DNA of 64,000 bases from positions 2,914,001-2,978,000 of the forward strand of contig NZ_CP022423.1 of the NCBI RefSeq assembly GCF_002222655.1, written 5' to 3'. A model generated the notes under the pieces. That model made no database searches. It was not told where the DNA came from and worked only from the letters and a program-made list of their open reading frames with translations. Source of the DNA: Vitreoscilla filiformis (GTDB lineage: Bacteria; Pseudomonadota; Gammaproteobacteria; Burkholderiales; Burkholderiaceae_C). Of the stretch, positions 50,893 to 61,464 are shown one piece after another. The translations under genes were made by a program, and so were the position numbers. Position 1 is the first letter of the stretch. Each line of letters starts with the position of its first letter.

Positions 50893-52511
50893 GCACGCTG
50901 ACCAGCCGCTTCAACCCCCACAGCCCCGCCGCCCAGGCCAGCGCCCAGGCCATGCAGGCGCTGGTGGATGACCTGAACCAGCGCCTCGCCAAAATCGCCC
51001 AAGGCGGCGGTGAGGCGGCGCGTGCCAAACATCTGGGGCGCGGCAAGCTGCTGCCCCGCGAGCGCGTGGAAATGCTGCTCGACCCGGACACGCCGTTTCT
51101 GGAAATCGCCCCGCTGGCTGCGATGGGCGTTTACAAAGAAAAGGACGGCAGTGACGCGGCGCCTTGCGCGGGCGTGATCGCCGGCATCGGGCGGGTGAAT
51201 GGCGTGGAATGTGTCATCGTCTGCAACGACGCGACGGTCAAAGGCGGCACCTACTACCCGCTCACGGTGAAAAAACACCTGCGCGCCCAGGAGATCGCCG
51301 AGCAGAACCGCCTGCCTTGCATCTATCTGGTGGACTCGGGCGGCGCCAACCTGCCGAACCAGGACGAGGTGTTCCCGGATCGTGACCACTTCGGCCGCAT
51401 CTTCTTCAACCAAGCCAACATGAGCGCGGCGGGTATTCCGCAGGTGGCGGTGGTGATGGGCAGTTGCACCGCCGGCGGCGCCTACGTGCCGGCGATGAGC
51501 GATGAAACCATCATCGTCAAGAACCAGGGCACCATCTTTTTGGGCGGCCCGCCGCTGGTGAAAGCCGCCACGGGCGAAGTGGTGAGCGCCGAGGATTTGG
51601 GTGGTGGTGACGTTCACACCCGCCTCTCCGGTGTGGCCGACCATCTGGCGGAAAACGATCTGCACGCCCTGGCCCTGGCCCGCCAAGCGGTGCGCCAGCT
51701 CAACTGGATCAAGCCCGAGCAACTTGCCAAGCGCACCCCGCAGCCGCCCAAGCTGGACGAGGCCGAGCTGCTGGCCATCCTGCCCACGGACACGAAAAAG
51801 CCGTTCGATGTGCGCGAGATCATCGGGCGCATCGTCGATGGCAGTGAGTTCGACGAGTTCAAGGCGCGTTACGGCACCACGCTGGTGTGCGGCTTTGCGC
51901 ACATTGAGGGGATGCCGGTGGGCATCGTCGCCAACAACGGCATCTTGTTTGCGGAGAGCGCCAACAAGGGCGCGCACTTCATCGAGCTGTGCTGCCAGCG
52001 CAAGATTCCGCTGGTGTTCTTGCAGAACATCACCGGTTTCATGGTTGGGCAGAAGTACGAAAACGAGGGCATCGCCCGTGCCGGCGCCAAGATGGTGACC
52101 GCCGTGGCTTGCGCCCAGGTGCCGAAGTTCACCGTCATCATCGGTGGCAGTTTTGGTGCGGGGAATTACGGCATGTGCGGGCGCGCTTACTCGCCCCGGA
52201 TGCTGTGGATGTGGCCCAACGCCCGCATCAGCGTGATGGGCGGGGAACAAGCCGCCAGCGTGCTGGCCACGGTGCGGCGCGATGGCATCGAGGCCAAGGG
52301 CGGCCAATGGAGCGCCGAGGAAGAAGAAGCCTTCAAGGCGCCGATTCGCCAGCAGTACGAAGACCAAGGCCACCCCTACTACGCCAGCGCCCGACTCTGG
52401 GACGATGGCGTGATCGACCCGCGCCACACGCGCCGCGTGCTCGCTTTGGGCCTCTCCGCTGCGCTGAATGCGCCGATTCCGGAAACGCGCTTTGGCGTGT
52501 TCCGCATGTGA
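50889..52511 (+). CDS. mccB: 3-Methylcrotonyl-CoA carboxylase beta (carboxyltransferase) subunit
   Basis: A 540-residue carboxyltransferase. The two oxyanion-hole glycine motifs are [15 protein letters not shown] and [32 protein letters not shown] and [15 protein letters not shown] are typical of MccB/LiuB. It transfers carboxyl from biotin on MccA to 3-methylcrotonyl-CoA. Its start overlaps the ivd stop. Length and motifs are complete. Confidence 0.95.
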   Translation: MSTLTSRFNPHSPAAQASAQAMQALVDDLNQRLAKIAQGGGEAARAKHLGRGKLLPRERVEMLLDPDTPFLEIAPLAAMGVYKEKDGSDAAPCAGVIAGIGRVNGVECVIVCNDATVKGGTYYPLTVKKHLRAQEIAEQNRLPCIYLVDSGGANLPNQDEVFPDRDHFGRIFFNQANMSAAGIPQVAVVMGSCTAGGAYVPAMSDETIIVKNQGTIFLGGPPLVKAATGEVVSAEDLGGGDVHTRLSGVADHLAENDLHALALARQAVRQLNWIKPEQLAKRTPQPPKLDEAELLAILPTDTKKPFDVREIIGRIVDGSEFDEFKARYGTTLVCGFAHIEGMPVGIVANNGILFAESANKGAHFIELCCQRKIPLVFLQNITGFMVGQKYENEGIARAGAKMVTAVACAQVPKFTVIIGGSFGAGNYGMCGRAYSPRMLWMWPNARISVMGGEQAASVLATVRRDGIEAKGGQWSAEEEEAFKAPIRQQYEDQGHPYYASARLWDDGVIDPRHTRRVLALGLSAALNAPIPETRFGVFRM

Positions 52512-52521
52512 GGGCCGTGTG

Positions 52522-53340
52522 ATGAGTTCGAATCTTCTGGACATCCGCCGCCCCTCGCCCCATGTCGCCGAGGTGTGGTTGAACCGCCCGGCGCTGCGCA
52601 ACGCTTTCAACAGCGAGGTGATCGCCGAGTTGGCGCGCTGCTTTGGCGCACTTTCCGCCGATTCGGGATTGCGCGCCGTGGTGCTGGCCGCGCACGGCAA
52701 GGCGTTTTGCGCCGGCGCCGATCTGAACTGGATGCGCGCCATGGCCGACTATTCCTGGGCCGAAAACCAAACCGATGCGATGGCCTTGGCGGACATGCTC
52801 TGGGCCATCCGCTCCTGCCCGGTGCCGGTGATCGGGCGGGTGCAGGGCGATGCGTTTGCCGGTGGCGTCGGGCTGGTGGCGTTGTGCGACATCGTCGTCG
52901 CCGCCGACACGGCGCACTTTTGCCTCAGCGAAGCCAAACTCGGTTTGCTGCCCGCCACCATCGGGCCGTATGTGGTGCAGGCCATCGGCGAGCGTGCCGC
53001 GCAGCGTTACTTCACCACCGCCGAGCGCTTCAACGCCGCCGAAGCCCAGCGGCTCGGGCTGGTGCATGAAGTTTGCCCACCGGAGGCGCTGGATGCGCAA
53101 GTGCAAGCCCTGCTGGCCGCGCTGCTGGCCAACGGGCCGGTGTCCGTGCGGGCGAACAAGCGGCTGGTGCGCGACCTGGCGGCGCAACCGCTGGTCGGCC
53201 CGCAAGCCGCTGCGCTGCGTGCCGAAACGGCGCGCTTGATCGCCGACATCCGTTGCAGCCCCGAGGGCCGCGAAGGCGTGCAAGCCTTTCTGGACAAGCG
53301 CGAACCCGCCTGGCGCGCTGCCCCCAGCTCCCCCACCTGA
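52522..53340 (+). CDS. liuC: Enoyl-CoA hydratase family, probable methylglutaconyl-CoA hydratase
   Basis: A 272-residue crotonase-fold protein. The CoA-binding segment is GKAFCAGADLNWMRAMADY near residues 66-84, then PVIGRVQGDAFAGGVGLVALCD with the oxyanion glycine, then SEAKLGLLPATIGPYV with the catalytic Glu region. NWMR after AGADL is typical of LiuC. It hydrates 3-methylglutaconyl-CoA to HMG-CoA. ATG 52522 is 10 bp after the mccB stop. Confidence 0.92.
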   Translation: MSSNLLDIRRPSPHVAEVWLNRPALRNAFNSEVIAELARCFGALSADSGLRAVVLAAHGKAFCAGADLNWMRAMADYSWAENQTDAMALADMLWAIRSCPVPVIGRVQGDAFAGGVGLVALCDIVVAADTAHFCLSEAKLGLLPATIGPYVVQAIGERAAQRYFTTAERFNAAEAQRLGLVHEVCPPEALDAQVQALLAALLANGPVSVRANKRLVRDLAAQPLVGPQAAALRAETARLIADIRCSPEGREGVQAFLDKREPAWRAAPSSPT

Positions 53341-53353
53341 CGCGAGGCCGCGC

Positions 53354-55522
53354 ATGTTCAAGAAAATTCTGATCGCCAACCGGGGCGAGATCGCCTGCCG
53401 CGTGGCCGCCACCGCCCGCCGTTTGGGCGTGTCCACCGTCGCCGTGTATTCCGATGCGGACGCGCACGCCCAGCACGTTGTGGCCTGCGACGAAGCGGTG
53501 CCGCTGGGTGGCCTGTCCGCGCAAGACAGCTATTTGCGCTGGGAGCGCATCCTGGCCGCCGCGCAAGCCACCGGCGCCGAAGCGATTCACCCCGGCTACG
53601 GTTTTTTGAGCGAGAACGAAGCCTTCGCCCGCGCTTGCGCCGAGGCCGGCCTCGTGTTCATCGGCCCGCCGCCCGGCGCCATTGCCGCCATGGGCAGCAA
53701 AGCCGCCGCCAAGGCGCTGATGAGCCAAGCCGGCGTGCCGCTGGTGCCGGGTTACCACGGCGAGAACAACGACCCCGCGTTTTTACTGGGCGAGGCACAG
53801 CGCATCGGCTTCCCGGTGCTCATCAAGGCCAGCGCGGGCGGCGGTGGGCGCGGGATGCGGCGAGTGGATCGGGCGGAGGACTTCCTCGCCGCGCTCGCCT
53901 CCTGTCAGCGCGAGGCGCAGGCGAGTTTCGGTTCGGCGCATGTGCTGGTGGAGCGCTACGTCACCCGGCCGCGCCACATCGAAATTCAGGTGTTTGCCGA
54001 TGGGCGGGGGAACTGCATCCACCTGGGTGAGCGCGATTGCTCGGTGCAGCGTCGCCACCAAAAAGTGCTGGAAGAAGCGCCCGCGCCCGGCCTGAGCGCC
54101 GAGTTGCGCGCCGAAATGGGTGCGGCTGCGGTGGCGGCAGCGCGGGCCGTGGGCTACGTCGGCGCCGGCACGGTGGAGTTCATCGCCGAGCAGCCGGAAG
54201 GCGAAGCCTTGCGCTTCTATTTCATGGAGATGAACACCCGGCTTCAGGTGGAGCACCCCGTCACCGAGGCCATCACCGGGTTCGATCTGGTGGCGTGGCA
54301 ATTGCGCGTGGCCTCAGGCGAAGCGCTGCCAGTGACGCAAGATGCCGTGCGCCTCACCGGCCACGCCATCGAAGCCCGCATCTGCGCCGAGAACCCGGAC
54401 GCGGGTTTTCTGCCCGCCACCGGCACCCTGAGCGTGCTGCGCTGGCCGGCGCATGTGCGCTTTGTGCGCAACGCCGAGCAACTCGCCCACCTGCCGCCCG
54501 CTGCGGTGCGCGTGGACGCCGGCGTGGTGGAAGGCGACGCCATCAGCCCGCATTACGACTCGATGGTGGCCAAGCTCATCGTCTGGGGCGAAGACCGCGA
54601 ACAGGCGCTGGCCCGGCTGGCGGCAGCGCTGCGCGAGACGCACATCGTTGGGCTGAACACCAACGTGGCGTTTTTGCGCCGGGTGGTGGCCTCGCGCTCG
54701 TTTGCCGGGGCGGATTTGGATACGGCGCTGATCGAGCGGGAACGGGCGGCGTTGTTTGAGGCGCCGGGGGTGTCGGCGGAGCTGGCGGCGGCGGGGTTGA
54801 TCGCCCACACGCTGGCGACGGAAGCGCGCCAACAAGCCGCCGATCCGTGGACGCGCCGCGATGGCTGGCGCTTGCACGGTGTGGCGCGGCGGCGGTTCGA
54901 CTTGGTGCAGGGCGATGTGCGCTGGCAGGTTTATTTGGAGCGTGGGGCAGCGGCGGCCCCCTCTCCCCAACCCCTCTCCCACGAGGGGAGAGGGGCTTTG
55001 AGTGGCGCGCAGGGGGTTGCGCCAGGCACCCCAGGCATCCCAAGCGCCCCGGTTTTGCCCCCTCTCCCCTCGTGGGAGAGGGCTGGGGAGAGGGGGAAAC
55101 CGCGCCTGCACCTCCACCTCCCCGATGGCCGCCACCTGCCCTTCCAAGCCGAAGACCTGGGCGCCGAACGCTTCGCCCTGACGTTGGCCGGGCAGCGCCA
55201 CACCGTCAGCGTGCATCGTGCGGGTGACAAGGTGACGGTGTTCGCCGAAGCCGGCCTGGCCGAGCTGCGCGAGTTTGACGCCCTAGCTCACGCTGGCGAT
55301 GGCGCCCACGCAGGTGGCCTCACCGCCCCCATGCCGGGCAAGGTGCTGGCCTACTTGGTGGCCGAAGGCGACACGGTGGCAGCCGGCCAGCCCGTGGCGG
55401 TGATGGAAGCCATGAAAATGGAGCACACCCTGAGCGCCCCACGCGCTGGTACGGTGGCCGAGTTGCGTTTTGGTGTGGGCCAACAAGTCAGCGAGGGCGC
55501 CGAATTGCTGACTTTGGAGTGA
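53354..55522 (+). CDS. mccA: 3-Methylcrotonyl-CoA carboxylase alpha (biotin carboxylase/BCCP) subunit with REP insertion
   Basis: A 722-residue protein. The biotin carboxylase domain (about 1-450) has ILIANRGEIACRV, KASAGGGGRGMR (ATP loop), EMNTRLQVEHPVTE and FLPATG. The biotin-carrier domain at the C-terminus has the biotinylation motif EAMKMEH. It is some 50 residues longer than usual because a REP-like element (54957-55096) is translated in frame between the middle and carrier domains, giving a Pro/Gly/Ser-rich linker with PSPQPLSHEGRG and LPSWERAGERG. Both catalytic ends look intact, so the enzyme probably still works. Confidence 0.95.
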   Translation: MFKKILIANRGEIACRVAATARRLGVSTVAVYSDADAHAQHVVACDEAVPLGGLSAQDSYLRWERILAAAQATGAEAIHPGYGFLSENEAFARACAEAGLVFIGPPPGAIAAMGSKAAAKALMSQAGVPLVPGYHGENNDPAFLLGEAQRIGFPVLIKASAGGGGRGMRRVDRAEDFLAALASCQREAQASFGSAHVLVERYVTRPRHIEIQVFADGRGNCIHLGERDCSVQRRHQKVLEEAPAPGLSAELRAEMGAAAVAAARAVGYVGAGTVEFIAEQPEGEALRFYFMEMNTRLQVEHPVTEAITGFDLVAWQLRVASGEALPVTQDAVRLTGHAIEARICAENPDAGFLPATGTLSVLRWPAHVRFVRNAEQLAHLPPAAVRVDAGVVEGDAISPHYDSMVAKLIVWGEDREQALARLAAALRETHIVGLNTNVAFLRRVVASRSFAGADLDTALIERERAALFEAPGVSAELAAAGLIAHTLATEARQQAADPWTRRDGWRLHGVARRRFDLVQGDVRWQVYLERGAAAAPSPQPLSHEGRGALSGAQGVAPGTPGIPSAPVLPPLPSWERAGERGKPRLHLHLPDGRHLPFQAEDLGAERFALTLAGQRHTVSVHRAGDKVTVFAEAGLAELREFDALAHAGDGAHAGGLTAPMPGKVLAYLVAEGDTVAAGQPVAVMEAMKMEHTLSAPRAGTVAELRFGVGQQVSEGAELLTLE
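54957..55096. repeat. REP/BIME-like inverted repeat inserted in frame in mccA
   Basis: A 140-bp element with 39-bp arms (54957-54995 and 55058-55096) that are near-perfect reverse complements, each also able to fold on itself. The ends match the element between pqqB and pqqC (19285-19388); the centre differs. It leaves the reading frame open and keeps the downstream carrier domain in frame. Confidence 0.92.
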
Positions 55523-55531
55523 CGCTTGCGC

Positions 55532-56761
55532 ATGACCGCCCGACGCTTTTGGCCCGTGCATCGCCTTTCTGGCCCTGGGGTGTGGGCGCTGCTGCTCACA
55601 CTGGCCTTCGGCAGTGGAACGCCCGCCGCTGCCGACCCCACGCCCCCGGCACCAGCATCGGCCACCGAACCGCCCTTGTTGGTGGCGTTGCGTGAAGAAA
55701 TCATCCGCGTGCCCAAGCCGAACGCACCGGGCGTGGCGCTGCAAGTGACCTACTTTCGTCCACCGGGAGCGGGGCCGTTTCCGTGGGTCATCCTCAACCA
55801 CGGCAAGGACAAGGGCGACATCGCCCGCCAACCCCGTGCCCGTTATTTGATCGCCAGTCGAGAGCTGCTGCAACGCGGCTGGGCGGTGGTGATCCCGATG
55901 CGCCAAGGGTTTGCCGACTCGGGTGGACGTTATGCCGGCACAGGCTGCGATGTGTACCGCAACGGCTTGGCGCAGGCTGAGGACATCCAGCTCACCTTGC
56001 AGACTTTCGCCCTGCGCCCAGAACTCGATGCGCAACGGGTGCTGATTTGGGGCCAGTCTCACGGCGGATTGGCGACGCTGGCGGCAGGCACGTTAAAACT
56101 ACCCGGCGTGCGGGGGTTGGTCAGCTTTGCGGGCGGCCTGCGCAACGAGGCGTGCCCGGATTGGGCCAACACCTTGGCCAGCGCTTTTGGTCGCTATGGC
56201 CAAGACACCGCCCTGCCCACCCTGTTCTTTTATGGCGAGAACGACGCCCTCTGGCCCCCCGCCCTCTGGCGCGACATGGTGCAGCGTTACACCCAGGCTG
56301 GTGGCACCGCGCAGTTGGTGGCCTTTGGCACGTTCAAACCCGACGCCCACGCTTTGCTGGGTCACCCGCAGGGCGTGTCGATTTGGCTGCCGGAGGTCGA
56401 GCGTTTTGTGCGCAGCCTCGATTTGCCGTTTGACAAGCGCTTTGACCTCGCCTTGATCCCGCACGCCCAGCCCGTCCCGCCGGCCAGCGGCTTTGCCAAT
56501 GTGCGCGACGTGGACGCCCTGCCCCGCCCCGGCCCCACGATGCGGGCGGGCTACAGTGCTTTTCTGGCTGCATCGCCGCCGAAGGCGTTTGCGCTGTCGA
56601 TGTCCGGGGCGTGGGGCTGGCGTGCCAATGCGGCCCAAGCGATGACCGACGCACTCCAAGCGTGCAACACCCGCGCCGCGCCCGGACGGCCTTGCCAACT
56701 CTATGCGGTGGATGATCAGGTGGTCTGGCATCCGCCCCCCGCTCAGGAGATCTCTCGATGA
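55532..56761 (+). CDS. Exported alpha/beta-hydrolase (dienelactone hydrolase-like)
   Basis: A 409-residue protein with an N-terminal hydrophobic signal segment (about residues 12-30, ending near AAADP). The hydrolase triad can be placed as Ser in WGQSHGG, Asp in YGENDALWP and His in DAHALLGHP. The C-terminal 120 residues have no clear match. It lies inside the leucine operon between mccA and hmgL and overlaps the hmgL start (ATGA), although a secreted hydrolase has no obvious part in leucine breakdown. The substrate is unknown. Confidence 0.82.
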   Translation: MTARRFWPVHRLSGPGVWALLLTLAFGSGTPAAADPTPPAPASATEPPLLVALREEIIRVPKPNAPGVALQVTYFRPPGAGPFPWVILNHGKDKGDIARQPRARYLIASRELLQRGWAVVIPMRQGFADSGGRYAGTGCDVYRNGLAQAEDIQLTLQTFALRPELDAQRVLIWGQSHGGLATLAAGTLKLPGVRGLVSFAGGLRNEACPDWANTLASAFGRYGQDTALPTLFFYGENDALWPPALWRDMVQRYTQAGGTAQLVAFGTFKPDAHALLGHPQGVSIWLPEVERFVRSLDLPFDKRFDLALIPHAQPVPPASGFANVRDVDALPRPGPTMRAGYSAFLAASPPKAFALSMSGAWGWRANAAQAMTDALQACNTRAAPGRPCQLYAVDDQVVWHPPPAQEISR

Positions 56762-57705
56762 CCGCTGCCATGACTGTGCGCCCCGCCGCTTGCCCCGACC
56801 GTGTCACCCTGGTGGATGTCGGCCCACGCGACGGCCTGCAAAACGAAGCCCAGCCCGTGCCCACCGAGGCCAAGATCGAGCTGATTCACCGCCTGCAAGC
56901 CGCTGGGCTGAAGGAGATCGAAGCCACCAGTTTCGTCAGCCCGAAGTGGGTGCCGCAAATAGCCGACGCCGCTCAGGTGCTGGCCGGCATCCAGCGCCAG
57001 CCCGGCGTGCGCTACTCGGTGCTCACGCCCAACTTGAAGGGGTTGGAAGCCGCGCTGCCCGGTCGGCCCGATGAGGTGGTGGTGTTCGCCGCTGCCAGCG
57101 AAGCTTTCAGCCGCAAGAACATCAATTGCAGCATCGAGGAATCGATTGAGCGCTTCGTGCCGGTGGTGCAGGCGGCGCAGGCAGCGGGCATCCGTGTGCG
57201 CGGCGCCATTTCCTGCGCGGTGGGTTGCCCCTACCAAGGTGAGGTGGCGCCCAGCGAGGTGGGCCGCGTGGCGGCGCTGATGAAAAGCATCGGTGTGCAG
57301 CACGTTGGTGTGGCCGACACCATTGGCGTGGGCACCCCGCGTGCCGTGCAAGCGGCGCTGGAAGCTGCGCTGGCGCACTACCCGCTGGCCGAAGTGAGCG
57401 GGCATTTCCACGACACCTACGGCATGGCCGTGGCCAACGTCTACGCCAGTTTGGAAGTCGGCATCCACACCTTTGACACCAGCGTGAGCGGCCTGGGCGG
57501 CTGCCCCTACGCCAAGGGCGCCACCGGCAACGTCGCCACCGAAGATGTGGTGTACCTGCTGCATGGGCTGGGCATTCACACGGGTGTGGACTTGCCGGCG
57601 CTCATTCAGGCCGGCGCCTACATCCGGGGCGTGTTGGGTCAGGCGAATGGCTCGCGGGTGGCGCGGGCGATGATGGCCAAGCAGGCGGGCAGCACTTGCG
57701 GTTGA
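56758..57705 (+). CDS. liuE: Hydroxymethylglutaryl-CoA lyase
   Basis: A 315-residue TIM-barrel lyase. The start VTLVDVGPRDGLQNE carries the catalytic Arg-Asp pair, and the C-terminal signature GCPYAKGATGNVATEDVVY includes the conserved Gly-Cys-Pro loop. It splits HMG-CoA into acetoacetate and acetyl-CoA, ending leucine breakdown. ATG 56758 overlaps the hydrolase stop. Confidence 0.95.
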   Translation: MTAAMTVRPAACPDRVTLVDVGPRDGLQNEAQPVPTEAKIELIHRLQAAGLKEIEATSFVSPKWVPQIADAAQVLAGIQRQPGVRYSVLTPNLKGLEAALPGRPDEVVVFAAASEAFSRKNINCSIEESIERFVPVVQAAQAAGIRVRGAISCAVGCPYQGEVAPSEVGRVAALMKSIGVQHVGVADTIGVGTPRAVQAALEAALAHYPLAEVSGHFHDTYGMAVANVYASLEVGIHTFDTSVSGLGGCPYAKGATGNVATEDVVYLLHGLGIHTGVDLPALIQAGAYIRGVLGQANGSRVARAMMAKQAGSTCG

Positions 57706-57838
57706 GCAGACGGGGGAAGCCCAACAGAATCTCGATAGAACATTCTCACACCAGCAAATATTTCCCCAATTCGAGGTAAATCAGGAGGGAAAACGGCCAG
57801 CACGCTCACCACAATGTCGAGATTTTTGACCTGTGAGC

Positions 57839-60790
57839 ATGCGCAACCCCCCGCCCGAAATGTGTCGGGTTGGCTCCGTCACCCTGACGGTTTCCGACGC
57901 GCCCCAAACCCGCCGCGAAAAACTCGCCCGCATCGTGCTGGATGCGATGTACCAGTTCGTCGGCCTGCTGGACGCGCAAGGCCGCACGCTGGAAATCAAC
58001 CGCTCGGCGCTGGAAGGTGCCGGCATTGCACTCGAAGACATCCAGGGTCAACCGTTTTGGGAAGCGCGTTGGTTCCAGGTGTCGCAGGACACCGTGCAGT
58101 GGCAGCGCGAACTGGTGCAGCGTGCCGCCGCCGGGGAGTTCATCCGCTGCGACATGGAGATCTACGGCCAAGCGGCCGGCGATGAAACCATCGTGGTGGA
58201 TTTCTCGCTCTCCCCCGTGCGCGATGATCAGGGGCGTGTGGCCTTCTTGCTGGCCGAAGGGCGCAACATCACCGCCAAAAAGCAGGCCGAAGCGGAGATC
58301 GCACGCAAAAACGCCGAGTTGCAAGCCTTGCTGGATCGGGTGCGCCAGCTCGATCAGCTCAAAAGTGACTTGTTCGCCAACGTCAGCCACGAGTTGCGCA
58401 CGCCGCTGGCGCTCATCCTCGGGCCGACCGAAGATTTACTCGCCACCAGCCACCACTTGAGCGACGCCCAGCGCCATCAGCTCCAAGTGGTGCAGCGCAA
58501 CGCCGCCACCTTGCTCAAGCATGTGAACGATTTGCTGGACTTAGCGCGGTTGGATGCACGCAAAGTCGGCCAGGTGGATCTTCAGCCGCAGCGCCTGGAC
58601 TTGGCGGCGCTGGTGCGCGACACCGCCGAGCAGTTCCACGCCGTGGCGCCGCAGCGGGCGGTGCGTTACACGGTGTCGGCACCGGGCACGCTGCCAGCGC
58701 AGATCGACGCCGACAAGTTCGAGCGCATCCTCCTCAACCTGCTGTCCAACGCTTTCAAGTTCACGCCGCCGGGCGGGCGGGTGCTGTGTGCGCTGCGTCG
58801 ATTGGAAGGCGGGCAGGCGCTGCTGACGGTGCAGGATTCCGGCCCCGGCGTGCCGCCCGAACAGCGCCTGGCGGTGTTCGAGCGCTTCCGCCAGTTGCAG
58901 CACGGCACCACACGCAGCCACGGCGGCACCGGGCTGGGCTTGGCCATCGCCAAGGAGTTCACCGCGCTGCACCACGGCAGCATCAGCGTGAGTGAGGCGC
59001 CGGGCGGCGGGGCGTTGTTTCAGGTGGTGTTGCCGCTGGAAGTGGCTGCCGAATCGGTGCGGGATGCCGCGCCTGACGCGACGCGCAGCCCCGCCCTGGC
59101 CGGCACCCTGGCCGAGCTGACGCTGGATGCGCCGCCGCCCGACACCGCCGCCATTGCCACCCCCGCCAACGACGCCGCCCCCGACGAGCGCCCCACCGCC
59201 CTGGTGGTGGAAGACAACCCCGACATGCGCCGTTTCATTGCCCAGGCGTTGGCGGGGGAGTTCCGCGTCACGGCGGTGGAAGATGGCCAGCGCGGGTTGG
59301 AACAAGCCCTGGCCACGCCGCCCGATTTGGTGCTGACGGATTTGATGATGCCGCGCCTGGGCGGCGATCAACTGCTGGAGCAGATGCGCGCCCACCCGAG
59401 TTTGGCGGACGTGCCGGCGCTGGTGCTGTCCGCCCGCGATGACGAGGCGCTGCGCACCCGCCTGCTGGCCGAAGCCGCGCAGGACTACCTCACCAAACCC
59501 TTTTCTGCCGCCGAGCTGCGCGCCCGCGCCCGCAACCTCGCCACCATGAAACGCGCCCGCGACGTGCTGCGCCAAGCGCTGGCCTCGCGCAGTGAGGATC
59601 TGGCGCAGTTGACGCGGCGGTTTGTCGTCAGCCGACGGGTGTTGCAGGAATCGGAATACCGCTGGTGGGCGATTTACGAGCACTCGCCCGTCGGCATTGC
59701 ACTGCTGGACGCCAGCGGGCGCATCCGCACCGCCAACCCGGCATTTCGGCAGATGGTGGGTTACGGGCCGCAGGAGGTGCGCGCTTGTAGCTTGCAAACC
59801 CTCACGCCGCTGGAGGATCGCGCCGCCACTCAGGCGCGTATCGAGCGGCTGCTGGCCGGGCAGGTGAGTGAATACCACGTCCAGCGCCGCTACCAGCGCC
59901 AAAACGGCGAGTTGGTGTGGGCCAACACCAGCGTGGCCCTCATCCCCGATGACCAGCCCGCCGAACCGCTGTTGCTGGTGGTGGCCGAGGACATCACCGA
60001 ACACAAGCGCGCCGAACACGCCCTGGCCCGCACCCGCCACGAGCTGGCGCAGGTGACCCGCGCCAGCACGCTGGGCGAGCTGGCGGCCTCCATCGCCCAT
60101 GAGGTGAACCAGCCGCTGGCGGCCATCGTCACCAATGGCCACGCCAGCTTGCGCTGGCTGGACGCCGCACCGCCCGACGAAACCGAAGCCCGCGCCGCCG
60201 TGCAGCGCATCATTCGCGACGCCAACCGCGCCGGCGAGGTCATCACCCGGATTCGACGCTTTTTGCAGCGCGGCGAGGTGGCGCACAGCGCGCTGGCCCT
60301 GGGCGCGGTGCTGGCCGATGTGCTGGCCCTGGTGCGCAGCGAAGCGCAGGCCCGTCAGATCAGCCTGCATCTGGAGGTGGCCGAGGCGCTGCCGCTGGTG
60401 ATGGCCGATCGGGTTCAGATCGAGCAGGTGCTGCTCAACTTGGTGATGAACGCACTCGAAGCGCTGGGCCGCGCCGACGACGCGCCCAGCGACGCCGTGC
60501 AGGAGGTGCGAGAAGTGCGTGAAGTGCATCTGCGCGCCCTGCGCCACAGCCCGAGCTGCGTGCGGCTGGAGGTGGCAGACAGCGGCCCCGGCATCGCCCC
60601 CGCCGTGCGCGAACGCTTGTTCGACGCCTTCCAAACCACCAAACCCGATGGCATGGGCATGGGCCTGGCCATCAGCCGCTCGATTGTGGAAAGCCACGGC
60701 GGGCGGCTGTGGGTGGCGCCCAACGTGGGGGCGCCGGGCGTCACCTTTTCTGTCACCTTGCCGCTGCACGCCGAAAGCTCTTGCGCATGA
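57839..60790 (+). CDS. TodS/TmoS-like double hybrid sensor kinase
   Basis: A 983-residue soluble kinase with the TodS layout. PAS1 (about residues 30-140) holds [24 protein letters not shown] and FWEARWFQ, both near-identical to TodS. HisKA/HATPase 1 has VSHELRTPL near 185. A receiver ([11 protein letters not shown] near 455, [14 protein letters not shown]) and PAS2 (about 615-720) follow, then a second HisKA with [14 protein letters not shown] near 750 and HATPase. TodS itself starts with a short leucine-zipper region; none is obvious here. It should sense toluene-like aromatics in the cytoplasm. ATG 57839 is chosen (GTG 57833 is possible). It is coupled to the next gene (ATGA). Confidence 0.93.
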   Translation: MRNPPPEMCRVGSVTLTVSDAPQTRREKLARIVLDAMYQFVGLLDAQGRTLEINRSALEGAGIALEDIQGQPFWEARWFQVSQDTVQWQRELVQRAAAGEFIRCDMEIYGQAAGDETIVVDFSLSPVRDDQGRVAFLLAEGRNITAKKQAEAEIARKNAELQALLDRVRQLDQLKSDLFANVSHELRTPLALILGPTEDLLATSHHLSDAQRHQLQVVQRNAATLLKHVNDLLDLARLDARKVGQVDLQPQRLDLAALVRDTAEQFHAVAPQRAVRYTVSAPGTLPAQIDADKFERILLNLLSNAFKFTPPGGRVLCALRRLEGGQALLTVQDSGPGVPPEQRLAVFERFRQLQHGTTRSHGGTGLGLAIAKEFTALHHGSISVSEAPGGGALFQVVLPLEVAAESVRDAAPDATRSPALAGTLAELTLDAPPPDTAAIATPANDAAPDERPTALVVEDNPDMRRFIAQALAGEFRVTAVEDGQRGLEQALATPPDLVLTDLMMPRLGGDQLLEQMRAHPSLADVPALVLSARDDEALRTRLLAEAAQDYLTKPFSAAELRARARNLATMKRARDVLRQALASRSEDLAQLTRRFVVSRRVLQESEYRWWAIYEHSPVGIALLDASGRIRTANPAFRQMVGYGPQEVRACSLQTLTPLEDRAATQARIERLLAGQVSEYHVQRRYQRQNGELVWANTSVALIPDDQPAEPLLLVVAEDITEHKRAEHALARTRHELAQVTRASTLGELAASIAHEVNQPLAAIVTNGHASLRWLDAAPPDETEARAAVQRIIRDANRAGEVITRIRRFLQRGEVAHSALALGAVLADVLALVRSEAQARQISLHLEVAEALPLVMADRVQIEQVLLNLVMNALEALGRADDAPSDAVQEVREVREVHLRALRHSPSCVRLEVADSGPGIAPAVRERLFDAFQTTKPDGMGMGLAISRSIVESHGGRLWVAPNVGAPGVTFSVTLPLHAESSCA

Positions 60791-61437
60791 ACACTCCCTT
60801 TTCTGCCACCGACCGGGTCTTCATCGTGGACGACGATCTCTCGATGCGCGAGGCCCTCACCAGCTTGCTGCGCTCCACCGGGCTGCGGGTGCAGGCGTTT
60901 GCCTCGGCGGCGGAGTTTTTGGCGCACCTGGCCCAGCCCGCCCCCGCCACGCCGGACGGCCCCGCCTGCCTGGTGCTGGATGTGCGCATGCCCGGCATGA
61001 GCGGGCTGGAGTTGCAGCGCGAGTTGAGCGAGCGCGGGGCGCGGCTGCCCATCGTTTTCATCACCGGGCATGGCGATATCCCGATGACGGTGCGTGCCAT
61101 GCGGGCCGGGGCGGTGGAGTTCCTACCCAAGCCGTTCCGCGATCAGGAGTTGCTGGAGGCGATTGGGCTGTCGCTGGCGCAAGCACGCACCGCGCAGCAA
61201 GAGGAAAACGCCCTGCGCGGTGTGCGCGCCCGTTTCGACACGCTGACCCCGCGTGAGCGCGAGGTGCTGGCGCTGATGGTGCAAGGCTTGCGCAACAAAC
61301 TCACCGCCGACCGGCTGGGCATCAGCGAAGTGACGGTGAAGGTACACCGGCACAACGTGATGGAGAAGATGCAGGCCAAGTCTTTGCCGGAGTTGGTGGG
61401 GATGTGTGAGCGGTTGGGGATGCGGGCAGGGGCGTAA
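60787..61437 (+). CDS. TodT/TmoT-like FixJ-family response regulator
   Basis: A 216-residue regulator. The receiver has FIVDDDLSMREAL, D in VLDVRMPGMSG, T in FITGHGDI and K in LPKPF. The LuxR-type helix-turn-helix is TPREREVLALMVQGLRNK and ISEVTVKVHRHNVMEKM. It pairs with the kinase just upstream and, as in Pseudomonas, is expected to activate the toluene monooxygenase promoter. No ATAAAC-N4-GTTTAT type box is visible upstream of tmoA. Confidence 0.92.
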   Translation: MNTPFSATDRVFIVDDDLSMREALTSLLRSTGLRVQAFASAAEFLAHLAQPAPATPDGPACLVLDVRMPGMSGLELQRELSERGARLPIVFITGHGDIPMTVRAMRAGAVEFLPKPFRDQELLEAIGLSLAQARTAQQEENALRGVRARFDTLTPREREVLALMVQGLRNKLTADRLGISEVTVKVHRHNVMEKMQAKSLPELVGMCERLGMRAGA

Positions 61438-61464
61438 CCCTGCGGCAGCTCACAGCGCTGCACA

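Noticed and set aside
58541..60769. Long minus-strand frame opposite the TodS-like kinase
   Set aside because: Shadow of a gene with clear kinase and receiver motifs.
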